64,000 nucleotides of DNA from Culex pipiens pallens (taxonomy: Eukaryota; Arthropoda; Insecta; Diptera; Culicidae), in contig NC_068937.1 in assembly GCF_016801865.2 (NCBI RefSeq), positions 9,372,157-9,436,156 of the forward strand, read 5' to 3'. Shown here in pieces: positions 63,724-64,000 of this stretch. A program made the position numbers and the translations under genes. Positions within the stretch are counted from its first letter, which is position 1. Each line of letters starts with the position of its first letter. Below the pieces are notes generated by a model that ran no database searches, was not told where the DNA came from, and saw nothing but the letters and a program-made list of their open reading frames with translations.

Positions 63724-64000
63724 GTGAGTTTTACTTAATTTTAAATGATAAAATCATGCAAATCAGTAAAAATTGTGTAAATCTGGAAGGTGTAATTTTG
63801 GAAGGTTGAATATTACCTCTTTTATGATGTAATTTTACATCAATTTAGGCTGAAAAAAAATTACCTCTTTTATGATGTAATTACATCAATTACAAATAAC
63901 AAATACAGTTAAAATATCAAAAAGTGCTATGGAATCTTGTTGCAAAATACATTTTTGCATAAGGGTTTAATAACAGTTTATGTTATCATAACAAAATTTG
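63724..64000. other. Start of the next scrib intron
   Basis: AT-rich, with two TTACCTCTTTTATGATGTAA units at about 63815 and 63862 followed by TTACATCAATT. Similar TGTAATTTTACATC words occur at 16100-16300. No exon. Confidence 0.6.

Overview
The window is a piece of a mosquito genome, most probably culicine (Culex-like). The main evidence is a single plus-strand host gene recognisable as scribble (scrib, the LAP-family polarity scaffold). It is cut into short GC-richer exons separated by long, very AT-rich introns full of MITEs, tRNA-derived SINEs and simple repeats. Splice sites were placed by hand from GT/AG signals, codon phase and conserved protein sequence; no transcript data were available.

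Host gene. No leucine-rich-repeat exons are visible, so the LRR half must lie upstream of base 1. An alternative first coding exon (4784-5111), preceded by two TCAGTC initiators, joins in phase to the PDZ1 exon. All four PDZ domains are present: PDZ1 (14875-15071 plus the start of 15138-15867), PDZ2 (rest of 15138-15867), PDZ3 (30572-30682 plus 32945-33124) and PDZ4 (34300-34666). Linker exons follow at 24520-25247, 29304-29579, 34729-35039 and 38428-38598, then a large optional exon at 46020-47339. The C-terminus branches. One path (51899-51998, 52062-52284, 52844-52883) ends ...EAVLRS-stop with a 3'UTR to about 53.87 kb. A longer path uses 54391-54627, 58320-58536, 58793-59005 and 63145-63723 and leaves the window. 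A 30-nt microexon (33546-33575), a stop-free 66-nt intron inside PDZ1, and several phase-preserving alternative donors suggest extensive isoform diversity.

Mobile DNA. A young non-LTR retrotransposon with two intact ORFs (gag-like with three zinc knuckles; endonuclease, reverse transcriptase and RNase H; I-clade-like) occupies 17.69-23.53 kb between 16-bp target duplications. Also present are two copies of a 240-bp tRNA-derived SINE, a GATTA-tailed insertion, pogo-like, PIF/Harbinger-like, hAT-like and piggyBac-like MITEs, several fold-back elements, and a 247-bp near-perfect palindrome at 62.5 kb.

Unexplained signal. Different introns carry different dispersed short words whose core is much better preserved than the surrounding sequence. 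They are CAGCAGTGCTGCCAG in 5.2-12.3 kb, CTAGTACTRCA (either orientation) in 23.6-62.3 kb, and AACAATTCTAAGCAATT in 35.0-38.4 kb. The CTAGTACT word also occurs in the scrib 3'UTR and in a coding extension, and it is the best candidate here for something undescribed. No bacterial, viral, rRNA or CRISPR features are seen.
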